From NCBI GenBank assembly GCA_019828565.1, contig JAHDYR010000062.1:682001-746000 (forward strand): 64,000 nt of DNA, in the 5' to 3' direction. The notes under the pieces are model-generated. The model made no database searches and had not been told where the DNA came from. It was given only the letters and a program-made list of their open reading frames with translations. Below, in pieces: positions 29,106 through 38,893 of this stretch; within the stretch, counting starts at the first letter, position 1; every line of letters starts with the position of its first letter. Source of the stretch: Carpediemonas membranifera. Taxonomy: Eukaryota > Fornicata. Made by a program: the position numbers and the translations under genes.

Positions 29106-31010
29106 CTACAGCTCCTCTCGGGCTAGGATGCTGTCAACGATGCTCAGCGTCCTGCTCACGCTGTCCTCGGCCACCCTCCGTTCGGGGGCCACCAAGCTGT
29201 GGACGCTGGCCCTGTCCTCACGGCTTGAACCCGGGATGTGGTTTCGGGCGGGGTGGGAGGGCGTCGGACGGGCCTTGGGTGACCGGGGTGACCGCTCGGA
29301 AGTCGCCGAGCCGGCCGACGAGGGAGTTCGACCGGCCGTGCTGCCCCGCCTCACAGGGGATGCCACGAGGACAGGGCTAAAAGTGCACTCCCGCATGGTG
29401 TTGGTCTCAGCCTCAGCCCTACGTGCGCGCACCCTCCTGTCGGCATTAGCCCGCCAATTGTTCTGCCGATCAAACACAGAACTAGCCCGCCTAGGTTCCG
29501 AGTACGGCTGGTCTCGGGGCTCCGGCCGCTTGCTCTCGTGGAGGGGTGAGATGAGTGTGGTGGAGGGCGACCTGTCTCCAAAGATGTTACCGTTCAGCAC
29601 GAGCCTCCTGTTAGCAAGCTTCGGCTTGAACGAACACTCCGACATCTCCTGTGCCTCCTTGTCCAGCCTCTTCGCCTCCATCTGCCGCTCGTACTCCTCT
29701 CTCGAGTCCATAAGACGCTCCACACGGCTCGAGGGGGGCCTTCTGCTGTTGGACGAGGCCCGTTGGTCGAGTAGCTCGCTCAGCTTGTTGGTCTCAGGCT
29801 TGAATGTGTATTGCTTCGCGATTTTCTGGACGTCCTCCACGATTCCCTGCTTAACGTGCCTTATGGGCTCATTCAGTCTCTCAATAAGAGGCGTGTGGGC
29901 CCTCTCGGTGCTCTGGAACAGCATCTCTGACGTCGAATTGACCCTGGGCCGGGCTGGGGTGACGCTCTCGGCCCGCTCCTCTTCCCTCCGCTTACGGTCA
30001 AGCCGGGCACGACGCTCCTCGCCGCTTCGGATGAGGATGTCCTCGATTCTCTCCCCTGCCACGCTCCTGGGCCTCCGGGGAGACACTAGGCGGTGGACCT
30101 GCGTCTGTTCCTGCGCCAACTGCTCCTCACGCTCCTTGGCACGCTGGCGGAGGCGTTTGGCGTCCTCGTATAGTCTGTTTGACACGTCAGAGGCCACCAT
30201 AGTGTGCGCGGCTTGTATTGAGATCGCAGGTTTAGGGTCTTCCTTCTCGGCGACCTTTTTCTTTGCGACGGCGTACAGTCGATCTTCCACCTTCCTTGGG
30301 GCATTCGCCATCTTCTTCTCCGCCAGCATCGCGCTTCGCTTCAGTATTCTCGGCTTCCCCTGTGGCTGGGCGGCTGCCTCCTTTTCGGCCCTGGCTTGCT
30401 CGAGTCGGTCTGCCCTATGCATCCCCCATTCAATCAGCTGGTCTACAGACCTCTGGAGGCGCTTGCTGGCTGGGTTGATGGCTGGTTGAAGAGTGTGTTC
30501 GTCCACGGCCTGGCGGACGGCGTTCTCCTTAAGCATCGCGATGTGGAGCTGCCTATGGCGTTGGGAGTCCTCAAGGCGCTCGGAGAAGCTGCCAGAGCGC
30601 TCAACCATGGCTTTGGACGCCGGGTTAATGACAGGATCTCGAATTTCGTCCACTTCTTGCGCTTGCTTCCTCTCGCGCAAAATTGTCTTGTGGGCGTTAT
30701 ACTCACCGGCTTTGGCGTATAGTATCTCGTGAGTGTCGCTACGCTGTAGGTTCTGCGCCATGCGGGTGATCTTGGGGGGCACCAGCTCTGGTTCTGGCGG
30801 TGGCTCGACCTTTTTCTTGGTGACGGACGCACAGCGAGGAATACGGGAACGAGCAGATGATGGCCGTTGAAGCGCCGATTGAGGAACTTTCTTACGCGGT
30901 GACGGGCTGTCGTCGTCCACTTTTAGGTCCGTAACAGAGGATGCGTTGGATATGGCATTTCGTACCTCTCTTAGGTCCGTATACGTCTCTGAATAAGTCA
31001 AAATAGTCAT
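29106..31010 (-). CDS. Charged cytoskeletal protein with FxPxx / NPASKxL repeats
   Basis: A 634-residue, strongly basic and helical protein. Repeated elements are DPVINPASKAM and QPAINPASKRL; RLYAVAKKK and RLYEDAKRLRQRAKERE; and QYTFKPETNKLSELL, ECSFKPKLANRR and ECTFSPVLVAS. The pairing of R-L-[YF]-x-[DA]-A-x-x-[RK] helices with [TS]-F-x-P-x-[IL/T] segments is found in flagellar and basal-body proteins of excavates and other protists. No signal peptide or membrane segment. The start is uncertain: the Met at 31010 is used. The last 180 residues are Ser/Arg/Pro-rich. A microtubule or axoneme role is inferred from composition and motif style. Confidence 0.8.
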   Translation of the reverse strand: MTILTYSETYTDLREVRNAISNASSVTDLKVDDDSPSPRKKVPQSALQRPSSARSRIPRCASVTKKKVEPPPEPELVPPKITRMAQNLQRSDTHEILYAKAGEYNAHKTILRERKQAQEVDEIRDPVINPASKAMVERSGSFSERLEDSQRHRQLHIAMLKENAVRQAVDEHTLQPAINPASKRLQRSVDQLIEWGMHRADRLEQARAEKEAAAQPQGKPRILKRSAMLAEKKMANAPRKVEDRLYAVAKKKVAEKEDPKPAISIQAAHTMVASDVSNRLYEDAKRLRQRAKEREEQLAQEQTQVHRLVSPRRPRSVAGERIEDILIRSGEERRARLDRKRREEERAESVTPARPRVNSTSEMLFQSTERAHTPLIERLNEPIRHVKQGIVEDVQKIAKQYTFKPETNKLSELLDQRASSNSRRPPSSRVERLMDSREEYERQMEAKRLDKEAQEMSECSFKPKLANRRLVLNGNIFGDRSPSTTLISPLHESKRPEPRDQPYSEPRRASSVFDRQNNWRANADRRVRARRAEAETNTMRECTFSPVLVASPVRRGSTAGRTPSSAGSATSERSPRSPKARPTPSHPARNHIPGSSREDRASVHSLVAPERRVAEDSVSRTLSIVDSILAREEL

Positions 31011-31488
31011 ACATACGCAAATGCCGATCCTCCAACCGCTTTGCTGCAGCGATTGCAGTCAGTTCTGACATTTAACAGCCGAGCTTTCGGATGATGGTGG
31101 CCAAAAGTGCACCGTCATTGAAGACGCGTACATGGTCGAAAAGCAGGGACAGAGAGCCTCAGAGTGGCTTATAGAGCCCTGCCTTGTGCTTTTCCATCTT
31201 CTTGAGTTGGGTCCATGTTGCTGACATTCACGGAGACAAAGGCATCAGGGGACATTCAGTGTGAACAGAGCCGATTGCATCGTCATCTGCGTCGATCATC
31301 GTTTGAGCTGGTGGTCAAATATTCCCGTCTTCCTCATTGGCAAGAAAAATCAAAAAAATCGAAAGAGGTTTGAGAGGGTTTCTGCCGCCGTTGTAAACTC
31401 GCATCCCGTCTTGCACCGCTCTTTTTTGCTTCCTCGGCTCGTATCTCGCGGCTCGACTCACTTTGAGTCGTCACAGAGAATCGCTTCA
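31011..31488. other. Intergenic, divergent promoter region
   Basis: Lies between the charged cytoskeletal gene (minus) and PA2G4 (plus). An A-rich tract occurs near 31345-31365. No gene or RNA recognised. Confidence 0.5.
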
Positions 31489-32568
31489 ATGCAGGGCCTC
31501 GGTGTGTAATACTGCCATCTAACTTACTCAGACAAGTACCAAGCTGGTGGTAAGATTCTGGATCAGGTTCTCGGCGCTCTTGTTGCGAGCGTCGTCCCTG
31601 GCACAAACATTGGCCTCATTTGCAAGCAAGCCGATGATATGCTGATGGATCTCCTCTCCAAGGTCTACGCCAAGGGCAAGACTAAGTGCGAGAAGGGCAT
31701 TGCGTACCCCACTTGCATCTCAAAGAACAACTGCGTCGGCCACTACTCCCCCGACGAGGCTGCCAACGAGCTCGTTGAGGACGGCGACGTTCTCAAGCTC
31801 GATTGCGCCGTGCAGATCGACGGCTACGTCTCCCATGGTGCCGTCACCGTCATTGCCCGCGACCAGGAGGAGCCTCTGACAGGCCCCATCGCTGACGCCG
31901 TCTCTGCCGCTCACTACTGCGGTGAGGCCATCGTTCGCATGCTCCGCCCTGGCACCAAGAACCACGAGATCACTGAGGTCGTTGGCAAGATCTGCGACGC
32001 TTATGGTGTGAAGCCCGTTGACGGCGTCCTCTCACATGAGATGAAACGCTTCGTCATGCTCGGCGGAAACACCTGGGCCAACCGCGCTCACGCTGACGAG
32101 CGTATCGAGGAGTGCGAGCTCGAGGCCGAGCAGGTATACAACGTTGACATCCTCATCTCAACTGGTGAGGGTGTGCCAAAGGTTGACCCTGGCATCGAGG
32201 CGTCCGTCTTCCTTCGTAACATGGAGGAGACCAAGGACATGCGCGTGAAGTCAGCTCGCCAGGTTCTCGGCGAGATTGACCGCCGCTTCCCCACGTTTAT
32301 GTTTGGCCCCCGTCTGCTCGAGCACGAGCAGTCTAAGTTCGGTCTGAAGCAGCTCGAGCGCGAGGGCATGGTCTACCCCTTCCCTCCTATGTTCTGCAAG
32401 CCCGAGGAGACTGTTGTGCAGGTCCGTTTCACTGCCGTCATCACTGGCTCCAACACTGTGCGTGTGAACAACGGATATACCCCCTATGTGTTCAGCGAGA
32501 AGGCTATCGAGGATCAGGATGTTCTCAACATCCTCAAGAGGTCGACAAAGCGCAAGGCTAAGAAGTAA
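31489..32568 (+). CDS. PA2G4: PA2G4/EBP1-like methionine aminopeptidase-fold protein, one 30-nt intron
   Basis: Exon 1 (31489-31501, 13 nt) plus exon 2 (31532-32568) give 349 residues. Splicing yields MQGLDKYQAGGKILDQVL, which matches the family start (TKYKMGGDIANRVL in animals). The pita-bread fold is recognisable from KGIAYPTCISKNNCVGHYSP, then LKLDCAVQIDGYVSHGAVT and the C-terminal KRKAKK tail. EBP1 proteins bind rRNA and the ribosomal exit tunnel and are not active peptidases. Here the metal ligands of true MetAP are largely absent (LDCAVQIDG for the D-x-G metal site), in agreement. It is shorter than human PA2G4 (394). The stop overlaps AAGTAAAG. Confidence 0.92.
31502..31531 (+). other. 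30-nt intron in PA2G4
   Basis: It begins GTGTGT and ends CTAACTTACTCAG, with a Giardia-like CTAAC branch-point word 8 nt before the acceptor. Joining gives CTC G|AC AAG and extends the frame to the conserved N-terminus. Confidence 0.85.
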
Positions 32569-32703
32569 AGGTCGGTGAAGAAGTTGGTTTGGTTGAAAAT
32601 GAAGAGAATGCTGCAACTGGGGTCGAAATACAAGTATGTAGAGTTTAGAACGATACCCGGAACACCATGCACAATAGCTTCAGTCAGCGTCTTTACTCAA
32701 CGA

Positions 32704-32931
32704 TTAGAGCTCAGGAACAGGGTCATCATTGGGATCGGTGTAAACAGGATCGGGGCCTTTGTTGTTCTCCGGTATTCCAGTGCCGCCTGCGTTGCCCATT
32801 AGTGTGTAATCGTTTTTGTTGTTTGTTCTCCAGAAGATTATTCTCAATCCTGAAATCTCAGATCCGATTCTTTGAGATGGATGAATGATCGGTGTATTGC
32901 AACTGTGTGGGCTCTCACACGGCTCGGGCAA
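32704..32931 (-). CDS. Possible small hypothetical protein
   Basis: A 75-residue frame; the last 31 residues from the Met at 32796 (MGNAGGTGIPENNKGPDPVY...) show coding-like codon choice. Its TAA stop is followed nine bases later by GAGTAAAG, the 3'-end motif seen after established genes in this window. The N-terminal half is less convincing and may be replaced by a spliced exon. No family recognised. Confidence 0.35.
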   Translation of the reverse strand: MPEPCESPHSCNTPIIHPSQRIGSEISGLRIIFWRTNNKNDYTLMGNAGGTGIPENNKGPDPVYTDPNDDPVPEL

Positions 32932-33031
32932 TGGGAGGCAAGATGTGTCCGGCTCTGAACCTGACAGTCTGCTAGTCTGCTAGTCCTTAAGAAAGAAAGA
33001 AATTTATGGCTTGGTAACAGTCAAGTCATTA

Positions 33032-33131
33032 GAGGCGGATGTCTCCTGTTATGAGATTGGCCCGTCTGGACGGCCAACGAGGGTTAAACTGCACACACCG
33101 TGGTGTCCAATTTACAGTTCAAGTCCGCCTC
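33032..33131. ncRNA. Possible structured RNA, low confidence
   Basis: GAGGCGGA (33032-33039) and TCCGCCTC (33124-33131) can close a 100-nt domain. Inside, TCTC/GAGA, TTGGCC/GGCCAA and ACACC/GGTGT can form three further short hairpins, giving a cloverleaf-like outline. It lacks a T-arm next to the closing stem and conserved tRNA bases, so it is not a tRNA. It lies in a gap between convergent genes. It could be chance pairing. Confidence 0.25.
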
Positions 33132-33232
33132 GTCTCCTGGGGAGAAGGGACTCACCTAATCAGCGCTACAAGAGAACTTTAATACTGGAAATTACTATAT
33201 ACATGACATTAACATGGTATCATCAGATTATA

Positions 33233-36200
33233 TCACCCTCTAAGCACATCCACGGGCACGGGTTTCCGCCGATAGTCGCGGGTCAGCCCACCCGACGCCG
33301 CATCCCTGACAGTCTCCAATAACTCAGGAGATATGCTAGATATATAAGATACGATCGCTTGGACCTGCTTGAGTCCAGGAGTCGCAGAATTCCCCATCAT
33401 GAATTTGTTTCTCGATTCCCGAATCTGTTGCAGCACCTTAGTTGCTGACAAGGCAGGTTCGCCTGGAGTAAACATAGCGAGAGCTGTTCTGAATGCCGTG
33501 CGGCATCCAATGTCGAGCTGTCCGAGCAACTCCATGAACTCAGCGATGGTGCCGTGATCCAAAGCCAAGAGTTCATCCAGAGTAGAGCCTGCCTCGCTTA
33601 CCGTCAAAGGGACGGGGTCGACCGGCTGCTTGGGTGGGGTGCGGCCTCTCGACATGCTGCTGTTGAGACCCAATGGCCCGACACGGTCCTTGGGCGGCGG
33701 CCGGTGGTCATGAGCCCTCCGGAGCATGGCAATCACTGAAGCGCGGTCAACAGTGGTCGGTGCCTTATTCTCCGGCACCTTAGGCTGCGACACGCGATAC
33801 ACGCGTTGGTTTGGGTCGACCGGCGGCTTGACGAAGTCGAATCTCCCTCTGATCTCGTGATGCCGCTTCGTAGGGAACAGTGGCGCCACTTCATTCGCGG
33901 CCTTGAACTCAGCCAGGCCCGCGGTCTCCGAGAGGTTCTGCATCACGGCCCGTGACTGGGTGAGCGAGAGGCCGTCCACAGTAGGAGTGTTCGCATGAAC
34001 GTCGGCCGGTGCGGTGGCGTAGCTGTGCTTTGCCTTGTTCGCGACCCCGGCGCCCTGCTGTGCAGCTTTAGGCACCAGGCCCAGGGCAGGCGTCATGTCA
34101 TTCAGCGAGAGTTGCCGTTGGTGCTGACCACTAGGCCCATCGGGCTGGGTCGGCGAGGAGTTGTAGCTGTTAGCTGTCTGCTCGAGCAGGTCATGGGCAG
34201 CCCGGGCTGCTGAAAGCTGCTGACCGATGCTGAGTAGGTCGTCGGCCGACCCAACGTCCTCAGGCTCATAGACGAGAACGGCAGACATCCTCGAGTCCGG
34301 CACGACGGAGATCGCGGAGGTCTTGGGCTTGTCGGACAACACGAAGCGGACGGGGTCCTTCTTCTTTCTCTGGACGTCCACGGGCTTGAGGACTGTCGGC
34401 CGCCGCTTGGGCGGCTTATGTTCTGGAATGGGCGGGGCGTGCTCAATCAGGGCGGGCTGGATGTCAGCGGACTTCGGCTTGTCGTTCTTGTCTGTCGCGA
34501 GCTTAGTGTCGGGGGTCTCGCTGATCGAGCTGACAGAGCGACTGTGGCTCTTGGGTTTCCGCTTGTGCTTGGGCTTTCGCTTGGGCGAGGGCGGGTTTGA
34601 CGCCATCTCGTCGTACGATGCCAGCAGCGCCTCAAGAGACGTTGGCTCGTTTCCCTTGTCCGCCGGGAGCAGCTTCACACTGAGCACACTGCTGCGGCGT
34701 GACGTCTCAGCGCTACCCTGGGTCGAGGTGGGCGTCTCCCCCTCAGCTGTGACGGGCACTAGCTGCGGTCTGGAGACATCCTGGAGTGTTACGTCGGACT
34801 TAGTTGGAGGCATGTCGTCGTCGCCTGACCCGGGTGGACGGCCAATGGCTTCCACGGCGAGAAGAGCGGTCAGACGATCGGTCTCGAGTGAGTGGATCAA
34901 ATCAACGCCGCGGGCTCGGCGGGCATCGTCTAAAAGTGCCATGAACTCTGGAATCCGACTCAGCCGCAACCTCTCCTTCTCAAGGAGCTCCTGACGGCAC
35001 TGTTCATTCACTGTCGCGTTGATTTCCTCCAGATTCTGCAGGGCTTGGCGAAGTACGTACTGTCTATACGTCCTGTCGTTGTCATCAAGAGTCACAGTCC
35101 GCGAGTCAGAGTCAGTCCATATCTCCGCCCGCCGTACAGCAGCAGTCTGACCGTCGAGCTGGTCTGTCGTCCTTGCTGGCGATGCCCGGCCGAATATTGA
35201 CTTCTTCACGGCCCTGTCAACGGGTTTCCGCTTCTTGCGGCTCTTCAACCCGAGTCTGATTTGGTCGATCAGGTCTGCTGCTGTCCACTCCCCGTCTGAC
35301 GAGTCGCCCTCACTCATGGAGGTCTCGAGTTCGTATTCGTCACTGTCCTCTTCATCTAGGACGTCTGCTGGGCGATCAGAGAGGTCATCGTCGCTAGATG
35401 ACAGACCTGGCCCGTCTCTGGGCGTCTGCTGGGCTGTCCCAGGTTGGCTAGCCTCTGTTGCGGTGGCTGTCTTGACCACTTCCAGGTTCCTGGCGTGTAC
35501 CTTGTGCTTATAGTGGTCTAGTATGCTGGCACGACGCCGGGCAGACCTCTTGGTTTTTCGACCGGTGAGGAGCGCCGCCTGCATGACTAGATTAGACGCA
35601 GGGCCGCCTAAAGGGAGGCTGAGCCTGGGCAGCTCCAGCATCGAGAAGTACTGATCAGTAGGACCTGCACTAACCTGCACTTTCCCCTTCCAGTGTGTTG
35701 CCGGGATGATGTACATGTCCCGCCTCCAGCATACGAGGATGTCGCCGTCCAAGTTAAGGAATGAGGCTGCTGTGAGGTCAGGACAGAGGTGGATGTCGAT
35801 TAGTGGCTGAATGTTGTCAAATGCCAGGCCGTCATCGACTGGTGTGTCCCGCCGCACTGCCCAAAGCCTGATAGTACCGCCCCGACACGCACTGAGCACC
35901 AGACGCAGGGCGAGGTGGGAGTCAACCGCGATGACGGGTTCGGGATCGGTGAGTCGTGTCGACACGAGGTGGAATGCCGAGCCTGTGTACGCATAGACGC
36001 TGACACCGCCGTCCTTGGCTCCTAGTATCACCTGGTCGTTGTATATTGTCATCATAGCAACTCCGCCGACTCTGGTACCGGTCGATCGCCCAGTCGGCAA
36101 AGACAGGGCGCACAGCATGCCGCCGCCCACAGCAATCACGGTGTTCATGCTAGACATGAAGCGGACGAGGCTGACACGAGTGTCCTTGAGGTCTTCGCAC

Positions 36201-38182
36201 CGCAGCGTCCTCACTGGTGACGTCAGGTCAATGTCACTGCTCAAATTCATCGCCGATTTCCGGTTTCGACCGGCTCTAGCGGCTTTCCGTGGCGCGGTAA
36301 CGTTATAGGGAGCGAAGACATCGACTCCGCCTAGTGTGGTGCCCGCAAGAAGGAATGATTGACGAGTGTCGCTCGTAGTGCTGAATCTGGGCCTATCTGG
36401 AGCCTGTGGGGTGACAAATGTGGTCAGGATGTCACTCTCAACCACATGTGCGAAGTTCAGACATGTGTGGTCGATACTAGGGTCACAAACCGCCTCCTTG
36501 ATATCAACGGTCGGTCCACCCAGCTTTCGCTTCGACCCCTGGTGCTGCACATCTGATACAGTCACCTGAGTCGATATCAGTCGACCGTTCTCAGTGACAG
36601 CGAACAACACGGGGGCGGTGGGGTGGTGTGCCGTCCTGGCCAAGATTGGTGGGATGAGAACGTCAGCAAGGACGTCGCCTCGTTTGTTCAGGACCCGCAC
36701 GACGTTATCCGAGGATAGGAAGAGGGTGAGGGGCTCTCCCTTGGACCCCGGCTCGTACGGGGAAGTCATGCACAGGGACCGACCGACGTTGACAGCCGCA
36801 CATCGTATCTGTAGATTGAGGAACAGCGACAGACGGGGGCATATCGCGTCCACCCCGCCCTCAGTGGCCACAAGCACCACAGGCGGGGTGATTCTGTCGG
36901 TCACGTTGTCTCTATTCGCCGCTCTGTACCTGCCCGCCAGCCCCGCCCCCATGACGTCCACGGGGATCAGGCCCAGCGCAGGTCCCTGCAGCGATATGCG
37001 GTAGAGGGGCTCCTTGGTGTGCAGGCACCATAGTCTGACGGTACAATCCTCACTAGCGGTGAGTAGGGCCATCGGAGCGGCTTCCTCGAGCGCCGACTGG
37101 GATGGTGCCGTGTTTCGCACGAGACAGGCGCCTATGATCGGTCTCTGGTGGCCCTCGAAGGTGTGCTGCAGTACGCCGCTGTCAAACCAGACCTTAGCGG
37201 TGCCATCAGTTGATGTGGTGATTACGGTGCTGTTCGTAGGGTTCCTGACCACAGACGTGATGCGGTTGACGTGACAGTCTTCCATAACACACGATACATC
37301 CCAGCTCCAGCCGTCTAGGTGAAGTCGGAAGGAAAGAACATGAGTGTCGCATGCAATCACGAGGAGGTCACCAGCATCTGGCTTGTCCAGGGTGTAGTCT
37401 AGCACACTGGCCCATCCCCACTTGTTCGTCGGGATCTGGAAGCGTAGGGTCGACTGGGGGACGACGGAGGTCAGCAGAGGGAGGCCACGAAGCATAGAGT
37501 CTGTGAGACTGCGGGGATGGTCGTCCAGAATGTCCTTGATCACAACAGGGATGTAGATCTCCTCCTCTGGGGGCACTGCCTTGTACACATAGAGAGGATC
37601 GGGCGGTATATGCCATATCGTAACACCGTCAACGCCTGCGAGCAGGAGGAACTGGCGTTCTGGGATCCATCGGATTGCTAGAATGGACCGCATCTGGCCG
37701 TCTAGCTCTAGTACTGGCCGGTAGAAGTCTGTATCGAAGAAGATGACCTGCAGTGTGTGTGTTACTGCCCAATAACCATGGTGCGTGCTGTCGTAGCACA
37801 TGTGGCTGATGTACTTGCGGCCTACAGCGAAGGAAAGGATGCGCTTTTCTACTGCAGGCTTGCGATCGATGTACTTGATGACGCCTTTCTCGTCTAGAAT
37901 AGTGAATTGGGAGAGCTCGGGATGGTACGACGCGATGAGGCGCAGTCGGAATAGATTAGATGGTTGAAATCTGTTAAGAAGGCTTAAGCCCGGTGTGAGG
38001 GGCTGTATGCCATTCATCGTTGCTGTTGGAGTATAAGAGCAGAAAACTCGCGGTTTCGTCCTTAAAGTGCTCGATAAGGCACAGAGCGGCGCAGGGACAC
38101 AATACTGCTGCAACTGAGTCATGCCATGTGGTATGTCTCGATTGGCGGCCATAACCCAGTTTCGAATGTCCCGAACAGTCAA
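33233..38182 (-). CDS. Large WD40-repeat protein (1649 residues)
   Basis: The N-terminal ~850 residues contain many degenerate WD40 blades (e.g. NSTVITTSTDGTAKVWF, ALLTASEDCTVRLWC, LVLSACRGGTIRLWAV), enough for two propellers. Next comes a long acidic and low-complexity region (DLSDRPADVLDEEDSDEYELE; KPKHKRKPKSHSRS), then a helical C-terminus (LDELLALDHGTIAEFMELLGQL). The architecture resembles large ciliary WD proteins such as WDR87/WDR97, but I cannot confirm the family. No signal peptide. The start could be 38182 or the Met at 38017 (MNGIQPLTPGLSLL), which resembles the beginning of such propellers better. Probably a flagellar or scaffold protein, by architecture only. Confidence 0.82.
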   Translation of the reverse strand: MTVRDIRNWVMAANRDIPHGMTQLQQYCVPAPLCALSSTLRTKPRVFCSYTPTATMNGIQPLTPGLSLLNRFQPSNLFRLRLIASYHPELSQFTILDEKGVIKYIDRKPAVEKRILSFAVGRKYISHMCYDSTHHGYWAVTHTLQVIFFDTDFYRPVLELDGQMRSILAIRWIPERQFLLLAGVDGVTIWHIPPDPLYVYKAVPPEEEIYIPVVIKDILDDHPRSLTDSMLRGLPLLTSVVPQSTLRFQIPTNKWGWASVLDYTLDKPDAGDLLVIACDTHVLSFRLHLDGWSWDVSCVMEDCHVNRITSVVRNPTNSTVITTSTDGTAKVWFDSGVLQHTFEGHQRPIIGACLVRNTAPSQSALEEAAPMALLTASEDCTVRLWCLHTKEPLYRISLQGPALGLIPVDVMGAGLAGRYRAANRDNVTDRITPPVVLVATEGGVDAICPRLSLFLNLQIRCAAVNVGRSLCMTSPYEPGSKGEPLTLFLSSDNVVRVLNKRGDVLADVLIPPILARTAHHPTAPVLFAVTENGRLISTQVTVSDVQHQGSKRKLGGPTVDIKEAVCDPSIDHTCLNFAHVVESDILTTFVTPQAPDRPRFSTTSDTRQSFLLAGTTLGGVDVFAPYNVTAPRKAARAGRNRKSAMNLSSDIDLTSPVRTLRCEDLKDTRVSLVRFMSSMNTVIAVGGGMLCALSLPTGRSTGTRVGGVAMMTIYNDQVILGAKDGGVSVYAYTGSAFHLVSTRLTDPEPVIAVDSHLALRLVLSACRGGTIRLWAVRRDTPVDDGLAFDNIQPLIDIHLCPDLTAASFLNLDGDILVCWRRDMYIIPATHWKGKVQVSAGPTDQYFSMLELPRLSLPLGGPASNLVMQAALLTGRKTKRSARRRASILDHYKHKVHARNLEVVKTATATEASQPGTAQQTPRDGPGLSSSDDDLSDRPADVLDEEDSDEYELETSMSEGDSSDGEWTAADLIDQIRLGLKSRKKRKPVDRAVKKSIFGRASPARTTDQLDGQTAAVRRAEIWTDSDSRTVTLDDNDRTYRQYVLRQALQNLEEINATVNEQCRQELLEKERLRLSRIPEFMALLDDARRARGVDLIHSLETDRLTALLAVEAIGRPPGSGDDDMPPTKSDVTLQDVSRPQLVPVTAEGETPTSTQGSAETSRRSSVLSVKLLPADKGNEPTSLEALLASYDEMASNPPSPKRKPKHKRKPKSHSRSVSSISETPDTKLATDKNDKPKSADIQPALIEHAPPIPEHKPPKRRPTVLKPVDVQRKKKDPVRFVLSDKPKTSAISVVPDSRMSAVLVYEPEDVGSADDLLSIGQQLSAARAAHDLLEQTANSYNSSPTQPDGPSGQHQRQLSLNDMTPALGLVPKAAQQGAGVANKAKHSYATAPADVHANTPTVDGLSLTQSRAVMQNLSETAGLAEFKAANEVAPLFPTKRHHEIRGRFDFVKPPVDPNQRVYRVSQPKVPENKAPTTVDRASVIAMLRRAHDHRPPPKDRVGPLGLNSSMSRGRTPPKQPVDPVPLTVSEAGSTLDELLALDHGTIAEFMELLGQLDIGCRTAFRTALAMFTPGEPALSATKVLQQIRESRNKFMMGNSATPGLKQVQAIVSYISSISPELLETVRDAASGGLTRDYRRKPVPVDVLRG

Positions 38183-38339
38183 TCAGAATTATCGAAACTT
38201 GCCTGCGAAATGACGACTTCCTTACTGAAGTCGAAAAATAGAAGTCGGCTGCAGCAAGTCTAGACCGGATCCTAAGCACTTTCAGTCTTGCCTTCTCCGG
38301 GGGCTGCAGACTTCGCAGTTTTGTTCGCAGGCATTCCGT

Positions 38340-38615
38340 ATGATGACTGATACCAAAGCTCCTGAGCTTCTTTCCCTTAAAAAAGCGTACCTCTTCTGGC
38401 TCCTAGGCTTTATTGGCCTGAACGGCATGCAGCGCTTCTACTGCCGTCAACGACTCGCTGGATTCATCCTCCTCCTCACGTTCGGACTCTTCGGCGTCGG
38501 ACAGCTCCTTGACGGCATCACGCTGGCCTTCACTGTCGACAAGGCGAATGTTCCTCTTGAACGTAAGCCTTTCTGCATGCCCAAGACTTCACATGTCGGC
38601 GAGAACGCCGTATAA
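38340..38615 (+). CDS. TM2-domain membrane protein
   Basis: A 91-residue protein. KKAYLFWLLGFIGLNGMQRFYC is the first helix and DRF-like turn of a TM2 domain, here with N-G-M-Q-R-F-Y in place of G-x-H-x-F-Y. AGFILLLTFGLFGVGQLLDGITL is the second helix with the closing D. TM2 proteins have two membrane passes joined by a short loop and occur across eukaryotes and bacteria; their biochemical role is unclear. There is a short C-terminal tail. The gene lies between the large WD40 gene (divergent) and a membrane-anchored DUF4336-like gene. Confidence 0.85.
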   Translation: MMTDTKAPELLSLKKAYLFWLLGFIGLNGMQRFYCRQRLAGFILLLTFGLFGVGQLLDGITLAFTVDKANVPLERKPFCMPKTSHVGENAV

Positions 38616-38893
38616 CCGGACAATCCTATCGACACCACTCGGGGGTTCGCGCAGCTGTACATCATGATAAATCTCTCGAGTTATAGACTATGACTGGCTG
38701 ATGAACCAGCCGCCGAGTTGCAAGGGCCAGAATCAATACAGATGCGGCAAAGGTGACGTTCGCATGTCAGAGCATTAGCTAACCACGTGAATGCTTGCTG
38801 CTTCCCCGACAAGTGCTCTGCTGTGGGCATACTTGCCGGGCACGGCATTTCGCAGGATACTCCTCCACCTACGACGGGATTCCAATACTTGGG

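Larger units (their letters stand above)
32569..33232. other. Long intergenic region between convergent genes
   Basis: The largest gap in the housekeeping part. It holds a possible small minus-strand gene (32704-32931) and an inverted-repeat-bounded segment at 33032-33131 that could be a structured RNA. Nothing else recognised. Confidence 0.5.

Noticed and set aside
28301-29380. Plus-strand frame of 359 residues over SF-assemblin
   Set aside because: Antisense to a well-supported coiled-coil gene; Leu-rich composition comes from reversed Glu/Lys codons.
33032-33131. tRNA gene
   Set aside because: The closing stem is good, but there is no T-arm next to it and no conserved D- or T-loop bases.
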